Shown: piece by piece, positions 16,828-26,512 of the stretch | How the letters are laid out: each line of letters opens with the position of its first letter | How positions within the stretch are numbered: the stretch's first letter is position 1 | NCBI RefSeq assembly: GCF_900239935.1 | Contig: NZ_LT965928.1 | Span: 181,001 to 245,000, forward strand | Reading direction: 5' to 3' | From: Pseudoalteromonas carrageenovora IAM 12662 | Lineage (GTDB): Bacteria; Pseudomonadota; Gammaproteobacteria; Enterobacterales; Alteromonadaceae | Length of the DNA: 64,000 nucleotides | Program-made: the position numbers and the translations under genes | Notes under the pieces: model-generated | Databases searched by the model: none | What the model saw: only the letters and a program-made list of their open reading frames with translations | Told to the model about the DNA's origin: nothing

Positions 16828-17301
16828 TTATTTTTGATATTCAATACTATTTACGTACCACTGCTTTTTACCTTGAGGTGTAACTACTTCAAAGTCGTCA
16901 TCTACTTGCTTTTTAATAAGTGCGCGAGCCATCGGTGAATCGATTGATATGTAATCTTTACGATCGTAAATTTCATCAGGGCCTACAATTCTGAACTTTT
17001 TAATTTCACCTTGTTCGTTTTCTATTTCTACCCAAGCACCAAAAAATACTTTTCCATCTTGAACGGGAGAGTAGTCGATGATTTTTAAATCAGGAATACG
17101 CTTTCGCAAGTACCGTACCCGGCGGTCTATTTGGCGTAATAAACGCTTATTGTATTGATAGTCTGCATTTTCAGAGCGATCACCTAAGCTTGCTGCCCAA
17201 CTTACAATTTTGGTTACTTCAGGGCGCTTTACGTTCCATAAATGGTCGTGCTCTTGCTGCAGTTGCAAATACCCTTCACGGGTCACTAAGTTTGTTTTCA
17301 T
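16828..17301 (-). CDS. greB: Transcription elongation factor GreB
   Basis: GreB enters the secondary channel of RNA polymerase and stimulates cleavage of backtracked RNA. The 157-residue product has the N-terminal coiled coil with the acidic tip LGDRSENADYQY, whose Asp and Glu coordinate the catalytic magnesium, and a C-terminal FKBP-like domain ending WYVNSIEYQ. The NKRLLRQIDRRVRYLRKR segment is typical of GreB rather than GreA. The ATG at 17301 gives the standard MKTNLVTREGY start. It is divergent from ompR, as in E. coli. Confidence 0.95.
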   Translation of the reverse strand: MKTNLVTREGYLQLQQEHDHLWNVKRPEVTKIVSWAASLGDRSENADYQYNKRLLRQIDRRVRYLRKRIPDLKIIDYSPVQDGKVFFGAWVEIENEQGEIKKFRIVGPDEIYDRKDYISIDSPMARALIKKQVDDDFEVVTPQGKKQWYVNSIEYQK

Positions 17302-17485
17302 GATGAATTCTTTATTAACTCTAATGGTGTGCACGTTATTAAACTTGCCAAAATTTGTCGAGCGTAAACTTTAATAATATAGCTTTGAAATGTTCAGTAA
17401 CAATCTAGACTTGTAATTAGTTTTTGATTATTAAGTTTTTCATTTATATTAACTATTAATTGGAGATAAAAATAAGAAAGAGATT

Positions 17486-18205
17486 ATGGGACACGAAACC
17501 ACAAAAGTATTGGTTGTTGATGATGATATGCGTTTGCGTAGCTTGTTAGAGCGTTATTTAGTAGAACAAGGCTTTATTGTTAGGACGGCTGCAAATTCAG
17601 AGCAAATGGATAGACTCATTGAACGTGAAAACTTTCACTTAATGGTTCTCGATTTAATGCTCCCAGGCGAAGACGGCTTATCTATTTGCCGCCGCTTACG
17701 TCAAAAAGAAAACGAAATTCCTATTGTTATGCTCACAGCTAAAGGTGATGAGGTAGACCGCATTATTGGCCTTGAGCTTGGGGCCGATGACTATATTCCA
17801 AAACCATTTAACCCACGAGAATTATTGGCTCGTATTAAAGCTATTTTACGCCGTCGAGCAAAAGAGGTTCCCGGTGCGCCAGCCGCAGAAGAAAACTTAA
17901 TAGCTTTTGGTAAATTTACACTTAATTTAGCAACTCGCGAAATGAGCGAAGGCGATAAAACTATATCATTAACCAGCGGCGAGTTTGCAGTGTTAAAAGC
18001 TTTGGTCTCGCACCCAAGAGAGCCACTTAGCCGCGACAAACTAATGAACCTTGCTCGCGGGCGAGATTACAGTGCGCTTGAGCGCAGCATTGATGTACAA
18101 GTATCGCGACTTCGCCGCATGATAGAAGTAGATGCGGCTAATCCACGCTATATTCAAACTGTTTGGGGTTTAGGCTATGTGTTTGTCCCTGACGGTGAAA
18201 AGTAA
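17486..18205 (+). CDS. ompR: Response regulator OmpR
   Basis: OmpR is the DNA-binding partner of EnvZ and controls porins and other envelope genes in response to osmolarity and pH. The 239 residues comprise a receiver domain with acidic pocket DDD near 12-14, phospho-acceptor Asp56 in [14 protein letters not shown], Thr and Lys switch residues ([20 protein letters not shown]), and a winged-helix DNA-binding domain from about residue 140 to 235 ([24 protein letters not shown]). envZ begins 5 bases after the stop. Confidence 0.96.
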   Translation: MGHETTKVLVVDDDMRLRSLLERYLVEQGFIVRTAANSEQMDRLIERENFHLMVLDLMLPGEDGLSICRRLRQKENEIPIVMLTAKGDEVDRIIGLELGADDYIPKPFNPRELLARIKAILRRRAKEVPGAPAAEENLIAFGKFTLNLATREMSEGDKTISLTSGEFAVLKALVSHPREPLSRDKLMNLARGRDYSALERSIDVQVSRLRRMIEVDAANPRYIQTVWGLGYVFVPDGEK

Positions 18206-18210
18206 TTTAT

Positions 18211-19527
18211 ATGGGATTTTTTCCGCGAAGTGCTTTTGGGCAAACTGTTTTTTTAGTGGCCGCTTTACTGCTAATAAACCAAATTGTGTCGTATGTTACG
18301 GTGAGCTTTTATGTTGTAAAACCCACTATAGAGCAAGTTAATTTAATGCTCGCAAAGCAAATTAAAACAGTATTTATTGATTGGGAAGATGGGGTCGAAA
18401 TTAACGACGAAGTGTCGGCTAAGTTTTTTGAAATTACCGGAATTGAGGTAATGACTCAACGCGAAGCAATGCGCCAAGGGCTTGGTCAAACTCGCGAGTA
18501 TTCAATGCTTTCACGTAGTATGTCTGAGCAATTAAATGGCTCTGCACGAGTGCGTATTAGCCAAACCGATCCATTAATATATTGGGTAGAAGCTCCGCAA
18601 GCACCAGGCTATTGGGTAAAAGTGCCGCTTAAAGGCTTTAAAGAGAATAACTTAGAGTTTTTAACTTTTTACTTATCAAGTATTGGCTTTTTAAGTGTGC
18701 TGGGTGGGTGGTTGTTTGCAAGGCACCTTAATAGGCCATTAAAAGCACTGCAACAAGCTGCAGTAAAAGTAGGCAAAGGCGATTTTTCTACCAAATTAGA
18801 AGAAGAAGGCTCAACAGAAGTAATAGAAGTAACGCGCGCGTTTAATCAAATGTCGCGCGGAATTGCCGCACTTGAAAACGACCGCCGTTTACTAATGGCT
18901 GGTGTATCTCACGATTTACGCACGCCACTTACCCGTATTCGCCTTGCAACTGAGATGATGGTTGATGAAGATGATTACCTTCGTGAAGGCATTATTTACG
19001 ACATAGAAGACATGAACGGTATTATCGATCAGTTTATTGAGTACTTACGCCACCATAAGCGTGAAGAACTCGCCTGCGAAGATATAAACGCCTTAGTTGC
19101 TGAGGTTGTCCATTCAGAGCTACAACACCAGCGCACAATCATATTTAAGAGCAACCCAAGCATAGGCAAAATTCCATTGAGCTCTGTGGCTATTAAGCGC
19201 GTAATTACAAATATGATAGGTAATGCATTGCGTTACTCTGAGGATGATATTGAAGTCCTGAGTTACTTTAATTCAAATAAAAAATACGTAGTTATTGCAG
19301 TTAACGATAAGGGTCCTGGTATACCTGAAAGCGAGCTTGAATCTGTATTTGAACCTTTTAAGCAAGGGGATGCAGCGCGTGGCAGCGAAGGCAGTGGGTT
19401 AGGCCTTGCCATTATTAAACGCATTATTGATATGCACGACGGTAAAGTGAAATTAGAAAACCGCTCTGAGGGTGGCTTAAGTGCACAAATTTATTTACCG
19501 ATTAAGGCGCTTAACTCTGCACAGTAA
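18211..19527 (+). CDS. envZ: Osmosensor histidine kinase EnvZ
   Basis: This is an inner-membrane sensor kinase of 438 residues that phosphorylates and dephosphorylates OmpR. Two membrane segments (about 12-34 and 152-172) flank a periplasmic domain. A HAMP linker follows ([22 protein letters not shown]). The H-box [15 protein letters not shown] has the phospho-acceptor His234, and the kinase core has N ([10 protein letters not shown]), G1 (DKGPGIP) and G2 (GSGLGLAII) boxes. It is translated from the same transcript as ompR. The stop codon lies inside a perfect palindrome that probably terminates the operon. Confidence 0.95.
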   Translation: MGFFPRSAFGQTVFLVAALLLINQIVSYVTVSFYVVKPTIEQVNLMLAKQIKTVFIDWEDGVEINDEVSAKFFEITGIEVMTQREAMRQGLGQTREYSMLSRSMSEQLNGSARVRISQTDPLIYWVEAPQAPGYWVKVPLKGFKENNLEFLTFYLSSIGFLSVLGGWLFARHLNRPLKALQQAAVKVGKGDFSTKLEEEGSTEVIEVTRAFNQMSRGIAALENDRRLLMAGVSHDLRTPLTRIRLATEMMVDEDDYLREGIIYDIEDMNGIIDQFIEYLRHHKREELACEDINALVAEVVHSELQHQRTIIFKSNPSIGKIPLSSVAIKRVITNMIGNALRYSEDDIEVLSYFNSNKKYVVIAVNDKGPGIPESELESVFEPFKQGDAARGSEGSGLGLAIIKRIIDMHDGKVKLENRSEGGLSAQIYLPIKALNSAQ

Positions 19528-19540
19528 ACTGTGCAGAGTT
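19513..19540. terminator. Palindrome spanning the envZ stop codon
   Basis: AACTCTGCACAGT (19513-19525) and its exact complement (19528-19540) form a 12-13 bp hairpin that includes the envZ stop. There is no long T run after it, so it may act as a bidirectional block or an mRNA 3' stabiliser between the convergent envZ and GH97 genes. Confidence 0.65.
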
Positions 19541-19554
19541 ACTTACTCAATTAC

Positions 19555-21597
19555 TTAAAGTGCTTTAAAGCGAATGGCTGTGCCACCGCTGGTAGCTAGT
19601 TTAAGCGTTAGTTTATCGTTTGTGGTGACTACGCGCTTTTCGATATTTAAATCATATGGATTATTTTTCCACTCTGCGTTTTTACCGTCTTGATAAATTT
19701 GCGCTTCAAACTTTTTACCTTGCTCTAAAAAGTCGAGTTTTACTTCAATAGTACGGGCTTTTTCGTCAGTTACGGCGCCTAAGTACCAATCATTACCTGT
19801 GTATTTGTCGCGTTTTCGCTCTTTACGAGCAAATACAATAAAGTCGCCCACTTCGCCATCAAGGGCAATACTTTGCTGCCAATCTGTAGGTACGTCTTGT
19901 ATAAATTGAAATGCGTCAGGCTTAGCTAAATAATTTTTAGGTAAATCAGCAGCCATTTGAATCGGACTATATAGCACAACATAAAGCGCAAGCTGTTTTG
20001 CAAGCGTGGTTTGTGGGCGATTTGTATCATCCCCTAAACCACTAAAGCTCATATCAAAAATACCCGGTGTAAAGTCCATAGGGCCAGAAAGCATACGTGT
20101 AAAAGCAAGCATTGGTACGTGTTCAGGTGGGTTAGGAGGCGACCCCCATGCATTATACTCTTGCCCACGTGCACCTTCGCGCGCAATCCAATTAGGGTAG
20201 GTACGGCGCAGGCCAGTATCTTTAATAGGCTCGTGGGTGTTTATGCTAATTTTATGTTTAGCAGCCAGCTTTACGTTGTATAAATATTCGTTAACCATAA
20301 ATTGGCCATCATGCCATTCATGGCGTGCAATACCGTTTTTGTCTATACGTTTTATATTACCGCCATCGGCTACGTAACCTGTTTTAACTTGGCTTACGTT
20401 TGATTTTTCGTAAAGGGCAAAAGCATCTTCCATTTGGTCATGGTAATTACTTACATTACCTGATGTTTCGTGATGACCAATGAGTTGTACGCTTTTTTGT
20501 TTGCCGTATTGAGTGAGGGCTTTTATGTCAAAGTCATCGTAAGGCTTTGTAAAATTAAATACATCACCGTTAAAATACCAATCCCCGTCCCAGCCTTCAT
20601 TCCAACCTTCTACTAGCACACCGTCAAATCCGTACTCAGCCGCAAAGTCCATGTAGTACTTAGTGGTTTGTGTTGTAGCTCCGTGTTTTTTACCACTGCC
20701 CCAGGTTTGTGTGTTTATGTGCATGCCCCACCAAATACCTACGTATTTTCCTGGTTTTACCCACGAGACATCACCGAGTTTATTAGGCTCATTTAAATTT
20801 AATATAATGTCTGAATTAACTAAACCCACGGCGCTATCGGCAATTTGAATGGTACGCCAAGGAGTATTAAACGCACCTTGTTTTTTAACCGCAATACCGT
20901 CTGACCAGGGTGTTAAATCAGCCGTAAACGTACCTGGGCGGCGCTGATTAAGTACCATACCTGCGTAATCAACAAGGGCAGCTTCATGAATGCTTACGTG
21001 AGTGCCATCATTTGTTTTAAACGTAAATGGTGTGTGGGCTAACGCCGCTTCGTTAAGCGCGGTGGTGTTGTAAACGTACTCATAACGGTTCCAACCACGA
21101 GCGGGGATCCACCAAGCTTTAGCATTTTGACTATCATTTATTGCAAACTCAGTTAGTTCTTTAGTTATATATGTTTGCTCAAAGCCTGCTTGTTTAGGTA
21201 CTTCGTATCTAAAGCCTACACCACTATTAAATGCGCGAAAACGAATAGTATAAGTGCCTGAGTTAGATTCTTTTTTTGTAAAGGTAACAGCTACTTCGTT
21301 ATGTTTATCTGTGACTGTTTGGCGCTCTCCCCATGGCTGTTGCCACTGTGAGTCTACGCTTTGCTGCTTGATATCTTTAATTTTAAAGCCATCACTAAAC
21401 GCAGCTTGAGTCTTAAATTCAAATCCAAGCAGTGATTTATTTATAACAGGATTATTTTTAAATTCTATTGAGTAGCTTGGTGTGGTGTTTTCATCAGAAA
21501 TGATGACCGTTATTTGTGTGTCTGGCGATTTTAGCTCTACCGTTTGTGCGTAGCTGTTGCTAGCAAAGGCTAAAAGCACAAGTGCTGGTATTCTCAT
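19555..21597 (-). CDS. Glycoside hydrolase family 97 (alpha-glucosidase-like)
   Basis: This is a 680-residue exported enzyme with a signal peptide (ALVLLAFASNSYA). GH97 proteins, such as SusB, hydrolyse alpha-glucosides or alpha-galactosides with a calcium ion. The layout fits: an N-terminal beta-sandwich (about 20-270), the TIM barrel containing GFDGVLVEGWNEGWDGDWYF near residue 325 and INTHEPIKDTGLRRTYPNW near 450, and a C-terminal beta domain. Whether it inverts or retains, and its exact substrate, cannot be settled by eye. It stands alone, without a SusC/D pair or other sugar genes in the window, and is convergent with envZ. Confidence 0.9.
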   Translation of the reverse strand: MRIPALVLLAFASNSYAQTVELKSPDTQITVIISDENTTPSYSIEFKNNPVINKSLLGFEFKTQAAFSDGFKIKDIKQQSVDSQWQQPWGERQTVTDKHNEVAVTFTKKESNSGTYTIRFRAFNSGVGFRYEVPKQAGFEQTYITKELTEFAINDSQNAKAWWIPARGWNRYEYVYNTTALNEAALAHTPFTFKTNDGTHVSIHEAALVDYAGMVLNQRRPGTFTADLTPWSDGIAVKKQGAFNTPWRTIQIADSAVGLVNSDIILNLNEPNKLGDVSWVKPGKYVGIWWGMHINTQTWGSGKKHGATTQTTKYYMDFAAEYGFDGVLVEGWNEGWDGDWYFNGDVFNFTKPYDDFDIKALTQYGKQKSVQLIGHHETSGNVSNYHDQMEDAFALYEKSNVSQVKTGYVADGGNIKRIDKNGIARHEWHDGQFMVNEYLYNVKLAAKHKISINTHEPIKDTGLRRTYPNWIAREGARGQEYNAWGSPPNPPEHVPMLAFTRMLSGPMDFTPGIFDMSFSGLGDDTNRPQTTLAKQLALYVVLYSPIQMAADLPKNYLAKPDAFQFIQDVPTDWQQSIALDGEVGDFIVFARKERKRDKYTGNDWYLGAVTDEKARTIEVKLDFLEQGKKFEAQIYQDGKNAEWKNNPYDLNIEKRVVTTNDKLTLKLATSGGTAIRFKAL

Positions 21598-21756
21598 TGC
21601 GTGTCCTTAGATGAGTCGGTGGTGAAATTTAAGGATAATGACTGTTGGCTATTAATACGACTGATTACATACGTATTCAATGTTTTAAAAAATAGAAAGA
21701 ATTTAACGACTTGTTCGGTCTATAATGTAAATAAATTGATAATAGCGACGACTAAT

Positions 21757-22380
21757 ATGATCAAAGTTTTAGTTTATGTATTTTTATTATGTGCCAGTGC
21801 TCAGGGCTTTACCGCCAATATAACGATAAAAAATTCAAGTAATGAGCCCTTAGCTAATGCCGTTGTGTGGTTAACTGCTAGCGGTTCTACTGAGATTACC
21901 GCGCCCGAAGCTCCTTATGCAATGAGCCAACAGAATAGAGAGTTTATTCCACGAATATTAGTTGTTCCGCAAAATGCAAAAGTAGAATTTCCAAATGCGG
22001 ATTCTATCATGCACCACGTTTATTCATTTTCTAAAGCAAAAACATTCGAATTAAAGCTATATAAAGAACAGCCAAAAGCACCGATTATTTTTGACCAAAC
22101 GGGTGTGGTTGAGCTTGGCTGTAATATTCATGATTGGATGTTAGGTTATATTGTGGTGGTCGATAGTACTATTTTTGCAATCACTGATGAAAATGGTCAT
22201 GTTGATTTAAATGCCAATGTAGGCGAATACACGTTAAGTGTTTGGCATTCTGGGTTTAGTGATATTAGTAAGGTTGAATCTCAAACTATTACTGTGGCTA
22301 CTAACCCGATCACTTATAGAGTAAAGCAGGAAATTGCGGAGCAAATTGACTTTGCTACGGATGAATTTGATGACTATTAA
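21757..22380 (+). CDS. Periplasmic cupredoxin-like protein (methylamine-utilization type)
   Basis: This 207-residue exported protein has a signal peptide (residues 1-18) and a plastocyanin/amicyanin-like fold. The type-1 copper ligands appear complete: a histidine in SIMHHVYSF near residue 87 and Cys-x2-His-x2-Met in GCNIHDWMLGY near 124, the amicyanin spacing. The C-terminal 60 residues (TDENGHVDLNANVGEYTLSVWH) look like a carboxypeptidase-regulatory-like beta domain. Such proteins are often labelled methylamine utilization proteins, but no mau genes are present, so that name should not be trusted. The ATG at 21757 starts the signal peptide, and TATAAT at 21721-21726 could be its -10 element. 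It overlaps the next gene by 11 bases. Confidence 0.8.
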   Translation: MIKVLVYVFLLCASAQGFTANITIKNSSNEPLANAVVWLTASGSTEITAPEAPYAMSQQNREFIPRILVVPQNAKVEFPNADSIMHHVYSFSKAKTFELKLYKEQPKAPIIFDQTGVVELGCNIHDWMLGYIVVVDSTIFAITDENGHVDLNANVGEYTLSVWHSGFSDISKVESQTITVATNPITYRVKQEIAEQIDFATDEFDDY

Positions 22381-23602
22381 TCGTTTAACGAGGCTGATAT
22401 TTTTAGCCGGTGCTTTATGTTTTAGTAATGCATTGTATGCACAAGTAAAAGGCTTGATACAAATTAGAGCCGTGCAGGGTGACGATACACGTAGTTTCCA
22501 AGAGGGCGGCCTTGGGCTATATCGGCACGATACTAAAAGCGACGAACTTATTTTATCCCAAGGTATTTTAGATTTTAATGTTGATTTAGCATCTAGTTGG
22601 TCGGCTCATGGGGTGTTAAATGCGAATCAAGATCCTGACGTTGGCCTTGGTTTTACGCAAGCTTATATAAAGTATCAGCCGCTATCTAACAGCAACTATA
22701 AATGGCATGTGCGTGTAGGGGGCTTTTATCCACTTATGTCGCTTGAAAACCCTGATATAGGATGGACTTCTCCTTATAACTATACAAACTCAGCTATTAA
22801 TAGCTGGATAGGCGAGGAAGTACGCACTGTTGGCGCAGAGGTAACTATTAAGCGCCCAGCAAAACGTTTTAACAGCGCTCATAGCTTTAGTTTTGTAGGT
22901 GCTACATTTAAAGGCAATGACCCTGCCGGTACTTTACTTGCTTGGCGTGGTTTTGCATTACACGATAGGCAAACTACATTTAACGAAAGTGTTAAATTTG
23001 CGCCTGTAGCGGCATTAAATACGTATGAATTACGCTGGCAAGCTAATCAGGTTTTACCGTTTGAAGAAGTAGACGGACGTTTTGGCTATTACGCTGGCGT
23101 ACACTGGGATTACTTAAAAAAATCACAATTTCGAATTTATTATTACAACAATAACGGTGACCCAACCACACTTAATATTAGTACAGGGCAGTATGCTTGG
23201 GATACTCGCTTTACAAGCGCCGCTTGGCTTTATAAGTTTAATAATAAAACCCGCTTTATAGCACAGGTACTTAATGGTAAAACCGAAATGGGCGCTAATG
23301 CTTTAATAGATAATGCCTTTTACAGCCATTATTTAATGTTAAGCCATAAAGAAGGCAAGCATCGAGTTTCTGTACGCTACGATTACTTTAAAGTGACAGA
23401 TAACGACACTACTGCGTTTGATCCTAATGCAAGCAATGGGGAAGGTTTAACCGCAACATGGCGCTACCAGCTCACTAATAAACTACAAATAGGGGTTGAA
23501 GGTTCTGCACTTAAAAGTGTTGCAAAAAATAGAGAGCCAATTGGATTTAATGAACGAATCTCGCAGCAGCAAATAATGCTAAACGCTCAATGGCGATTTT
23601 AG
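22370..23602 (+). CDS. Predicted outer-membrane beta-barrel protein
   Basis: This protein of about 410 residues has a signal peptide ending ALYA and a mature part of alternating amphipathic strands rich in aromatic residues (HVRVGGFYPLM, YAGVHWDYLKKSQFRIYYYNN), ending in the barrel-type strand IMLNAQWRF. I recognise no named family. The start codon overlaps the end of the cupredoxin gene (in-frame ATG at 22361 or 22370), which indicates translational coupling. With the cupredoxin before it and a chemoreceptor after it, it may form a periplasmic/outer-membrane module; that is inference. Confidence 0.75.
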   Translation: MTINRLTRLIFLAGALCFSNALYAQVKGLIQIRAVQGDDTRSFQEGGLGLYRHDTKSDELILSQGILDFNVDLASSWSAHGVLNANQDPDVGLGFTQAYIKYQPLSNSNYKWHVRVGGFYPLMSLENPDIGWTSPYNYTNSAINSWIGEEVRTVGAEVTIKRPAKRFNSAHSFSFVGATFKGNDPAGTLLAWRGFALHDRQTTFNESVKFAPVAALNTYELRWQANQVLPFEEVDGRFGYYAGVHWDYLKKSQFRIYYYNNNGDPTTLNISTGQYAWDTRFTSAAWLYKFNNKTRFIAQVLNGKTEMGANALIDNAFYSHYLMLSHKEGKHRVSVRYDYFKVTDNDTTAFDPNASNGEGLTATWRYQLTNKLQIGVEGSALKSVAKNREPIGFNERISQQQIMLNAQWRF

Positions 23603-23667
23603 GTTTTATAAACTAGATTTATTATCAAAAAGGTAGGTATTAAATATGGTTTTTTTTGGAGTAATTA

Positions 23668-25269
23668 ATGAATTTGAATAGTATCCGCGTCAAAGTCTCT
23701 TTTCCTATTGTTATTTTAGGTATTGCTATCTTGTCGTTAATTATTGGGTATTCATACTTAATTAACTTACAAAAAAATGCATTAGATGTGCAATCCGATA
23801 AATTTATTAAGGCTGTGTCTCTTGCTTTGAGTGCCGACAGGGATTTGTATCAAGCAAAGGTTGCTGAGTTAAATTTAGTCGCACATAACGACAATAAAGA
23901 AGCTTATTTGCAAAAGCATAAAGAAAATGCCGAGCAAGTAACACAAAGGTTAGAGCAGTACTTAACTTTGTTATCGGATTATCCAAAAGCTATAAATGGG
24001 CTTCGCGGTTTTGATGGTGCTTATAATACTTGGTTAAACGCTTCACTGGCCTATATGAATGATAAAACAAATCTAAAAAAACAGTCTCAATCAGAAAAAG
24101 CATTTGACGAATTAAGAGCTACGCTTGATCAAGCTGGTGAATTAGCAGAGCAAACATCGGTTGAAGAAGTTCAAAAACTATCAGACACAATTGCTTCAAC
24201 TAAGTTAACTATGCTTATTTTTGTCATATTAATTTTATTAGTGGCGTGTTGGTTTAGTTATCTTATTCCTAAGCAATTAACGCAGCAAATTAACTATGTA
24301 ACTTCTCGTATTGACGATATAGCCTCTGGTGATGGCGATTTAACTGGTAGGATCGCTATAACGTCTAAAGATGAGTTTTCTGAACTTGCAACGCAGTTCA
24401 ATCGTTTTCTCGACAACTTACAGCAATTAATTCGCGATATTTTAGAGCAATCAAAAGAGCTAAGTGAATTAGGTGGTGAGTTAAGTCAGGTTGCAAATAA
24501 AAACAATGCGGTAAATCAAACGCTCAGCCAAGCTTCTGAGTCGATAGTAAGTGCAGTGCATGAGATGAGTGTAGCAAGTAGAGAAGTTGCAGGTGTTGCT
24601 CAGCAATCATCAACAGAAGCTGATAAATCGTTAAATTTAGCTCAGCAAGGATTAACAGCGGTTGCGCACTCTAGTTCTCGTATTATTTCTTTGTCGCAAA
24701 ATATGGAGCAAGCTATGGCGCGCTCTACAGAGCTACAACAAAGCTCTGATAACATTGCCAAAGTACTTGAGGTTATTCGTGCCATTGCAGAGCAAACAAA
24801 CCTACTGGCGCTTAATGCTGCTATTGAAGCCGCGCGAGCTGGTGAATATGGCAGAGGTTTTGCTGTGGTAGCAGATGAAGTAAGAACATTGGCTACACGC
24901 ACGCAAGTTAGCACAAACGATATTCAAAAAATGATAGAGCAATTTGCAACGAGCGTAGAACAATCAATTAAAGCGATAGATGAAGGTAAGCAATTTGCAG
25001 ATGATGCGGTTGGCTCGTTTAGTCAAACTAATGATGTGCTTAATGCAATGCAAAGCTCGTCTACTAAAGTAAATGATATGGCGATGCAAACAGCGCAAGC
25101 GACTGAAGAGCAGACAACGGTTGCAGATGAAATAAGTCAAAACCTATCATCATTAAACGATCAAACTTTAGAAGGGGGATCGCTTGCTCGAACTACTGAA
25201 GATGTATCTAAAAAAATGGAACAATTGACTGATGAGTTAAATCACTTAGTGCATCGATTTAAAGTTTAA
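23668..25269 (+). CDS. Methyl-accepting chemotaxis protein
   Basis: This is a 533-residue inner-membrane chemoreceptor. A membrane segment at about 11-30, a helical periplasmic domain of about 155 residues (four-helix-bundle type), a second membrane segment at about 187-205, a HAMP domain ([21 protein letters not shown]) and the signalling domain with the highly conserved hairpin [20 protein letters not shown] are visible. The C-terminus shows no CheR-binding pentapeptide, ending HLVHRFKV. It has a good ribosome site (TTGGAG). It lies 65 bases after the barrel gene and could be co-transcribed. The ligand is unknown. Confidence 0.94.
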   Translation: MNLNSIRVKVSFPIVILGIAILSLIIGYSYLINLQKNALDVQSDKFIKAVSLALSADRDLYQAKVAELNLVAHNDNKEAYLQKHKENAEQVTQRLEQYLTLLSDYPKAINGLRGFDGAYNTWLNASLAYMNDKTNLKKQSQSEKAFDELRATLDQAGELAEQTSVEEVQKLSDTIASTKLTMLIFVILILLVACWFSYLIPKQLTQQINYVTSRIDDIASGDGDLTGRIAITSKDEFSELATQFNRFLDNLQQLIRDILEQSKELSELGGELSQVANKNNAVNQTLSQASESIVSAVHEMSVASREVAGVAQQSSTEADKSLNLAQQGLTAVAHSSSRIISLSQNMEQAMARSTELQQSSDNIAKVLEVIRAIAEQTNLLALNAAIEAARAGEYGRGFAVVADEVRTLATRTQVSTNDIQKMIEQFATSVEQSIKAIDEGKQFADDAVGSFSQTNDVLNAMQSSSTKVNDMAMQTAQATEEQTTVADEISQNLSSLNDQTLEGGSLARTTEDVSKKMEQLTDELNHLVHRFKV

Positions 25270-25372
25270 ATAAGCTGATTATCTGGTTAGATAACTCTTT
25301 AAGGTTTTGAAATATAATTGTACTTATATTATTTGCTAGCTAGGGTTCTGCTTGAATCGTCATTATAAAAAT

Positions 25373-25400
25373 AAAAAGGGACTTTAAAAGTCCCTTTTTT
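25373..25400. terminator. Bidirectional terminator between the chemoreceptor and speE
   Basis: A perfect 11-bp stem AAAAAGGGACT / AGTCCCTTTTT with loop TTAAA has T runs on both strands, so it can end both convergent genes. Confidence 0.92.
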
Positions 25401-25449
25401 AATGCAATTTTAACCCTGGAAAGTCAACAAAGCCTAAAGTGCATTAGCA

Positions 25450-26313
25450 TTACTTTTTATCAAACGCGCGTTTCATGTAGTTAGGTGTAGCTAGTGCACC
25501 ATGGTGAATACCGCTGTTGTAGTATTCACTTTGCTCGGCTATTTGTGCTGCGCCGTCTTCTCTAAAGCCGTTAAATGTCTCTGATTTACGAGCAAGTGTT
25601 ACTGACCATAAACCGCTTGGGTAAATTGGTTGTGGGAATGGCAGTGTTTGTAAATCATTAAACCCTACACTTAACATAGCTTCACGCATTTCAACTAACA
25701 ATGGCATGTGCATAAGTGGCGATTCACTTTGCTGTACTAAAATACCGCCTGGGCGAAGTGCATTTAGGCAACTTGTGTAAAACGCATGGTTAAATAAACC
25801 TTCACCTGGGCCTACTGGGTCTGTGCCATCAACAATAACAACATCGATAGACTCACCAGCGGCTTCACGCATATATTTAATGCCGTCGTCAAACATAACG
25901 TTAGCACGAGGGTCGTTGTTTGATTCGCAAAGTTCTGGGAAGTACTTTAACGACATTTGCGTGACTACTTCGTCTATATCTATTTGCGTTACGGTTTCTA
26001 CACCTGGGTGTTTTAATACTTCGCGTAATGTACCGCAGTCGCCGCCGCCTATAATCACTACGTTTTTAGGATTCGGGTGCGCTAAAAGTGCAGGGTGGCT
26101 GATCATCTCATGGTAAAAAAAGTTTTCGCGGGTTGTAACCATTGTACAGCCGTCGATGATCATTAAATTACCAAAGTCTGTGGTTTCAAACATTTCTACT
26201 TTTTGAAAAGGAGACTGTTTTTCGTCTAGCTTTTTGTTAATACGTAATGAAAATGCGCTGCCATCGCGGTCGCTAATTTCAGTAAACCACTTACTTTGAT
26301 CTAAATTTGCCAT
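25450..26313 (-). CDS. speE: Polyamine aminopropyltransferase (spermidine synthase)
   Basis: SpeE transfers the aminopropyl group of decarboxylated S-adenosylmethionine to putrescine, giving spermidine. It has 287 residues, close to E. coli SpeE (288). The fold markers are present: an N-terminal beta domain with MIIDGCTMVTTRENFFYHEM, the nucleotide-binding loop IGGGDCGTLREVLKH, the acidic VTQIDIDEVV and the catalytic aspartate region VIVDGTDPVGPGEGLF. It is divergent from speA, with a 199-base shared promoter region, so the two polyamine genes may be co-regulated. speD and speB are not in the window. Confidence 0.95.
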   Translation of the reverse strand: MANLDQSKWFTEISDRDGSAFSLRINKKLDEKQSPFQKVEMFETTDFGNLMIIDGCTMVTTRENFFYHEMISHPALLAHPNPKNVVIIGGGDCGTLREVLKHPGVETVTQIDIDEVVTQMSLKYFPELCESNNDPRANVMFDDGIKYMREAAGESIDVVIVDGTDPVGPGEGLFNHAFYTSCLNALRPGGILVQQSESPLMHMPLLVEMREAMLSVGFNDLQTLPFPQPIYPSGLWSVTLARKSETFNGFREDGAAQIAEQSEYYNSGIHHGALATPNYMKRAFDKK

Positions 26314-26512
26314 AGTTGCTTTTACACTTTTTAGGTTGAGTATGAAAAAGGGGCAATTCTGCCAGTGCTTGGCGTTTTGCTCAATGATATTTTAACCGAT
26401 TTAACGAATAAAGTTAGCTAGGGATGAGTGAAAGTTCAATTTTTGTTAGCCTAGCCAGTACTGACGTATTAAAATGCGCCTTTATAGCTAAATTGACTAA
26501 AGAAGAGTTGCC

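Noticed and set aside
21757..22380. Methylamine dehydrogenase pathway
   Set aside because: The copper protein resembles amicyanin-like Mau proteins, but no mauA or mauB gene is present in the window.
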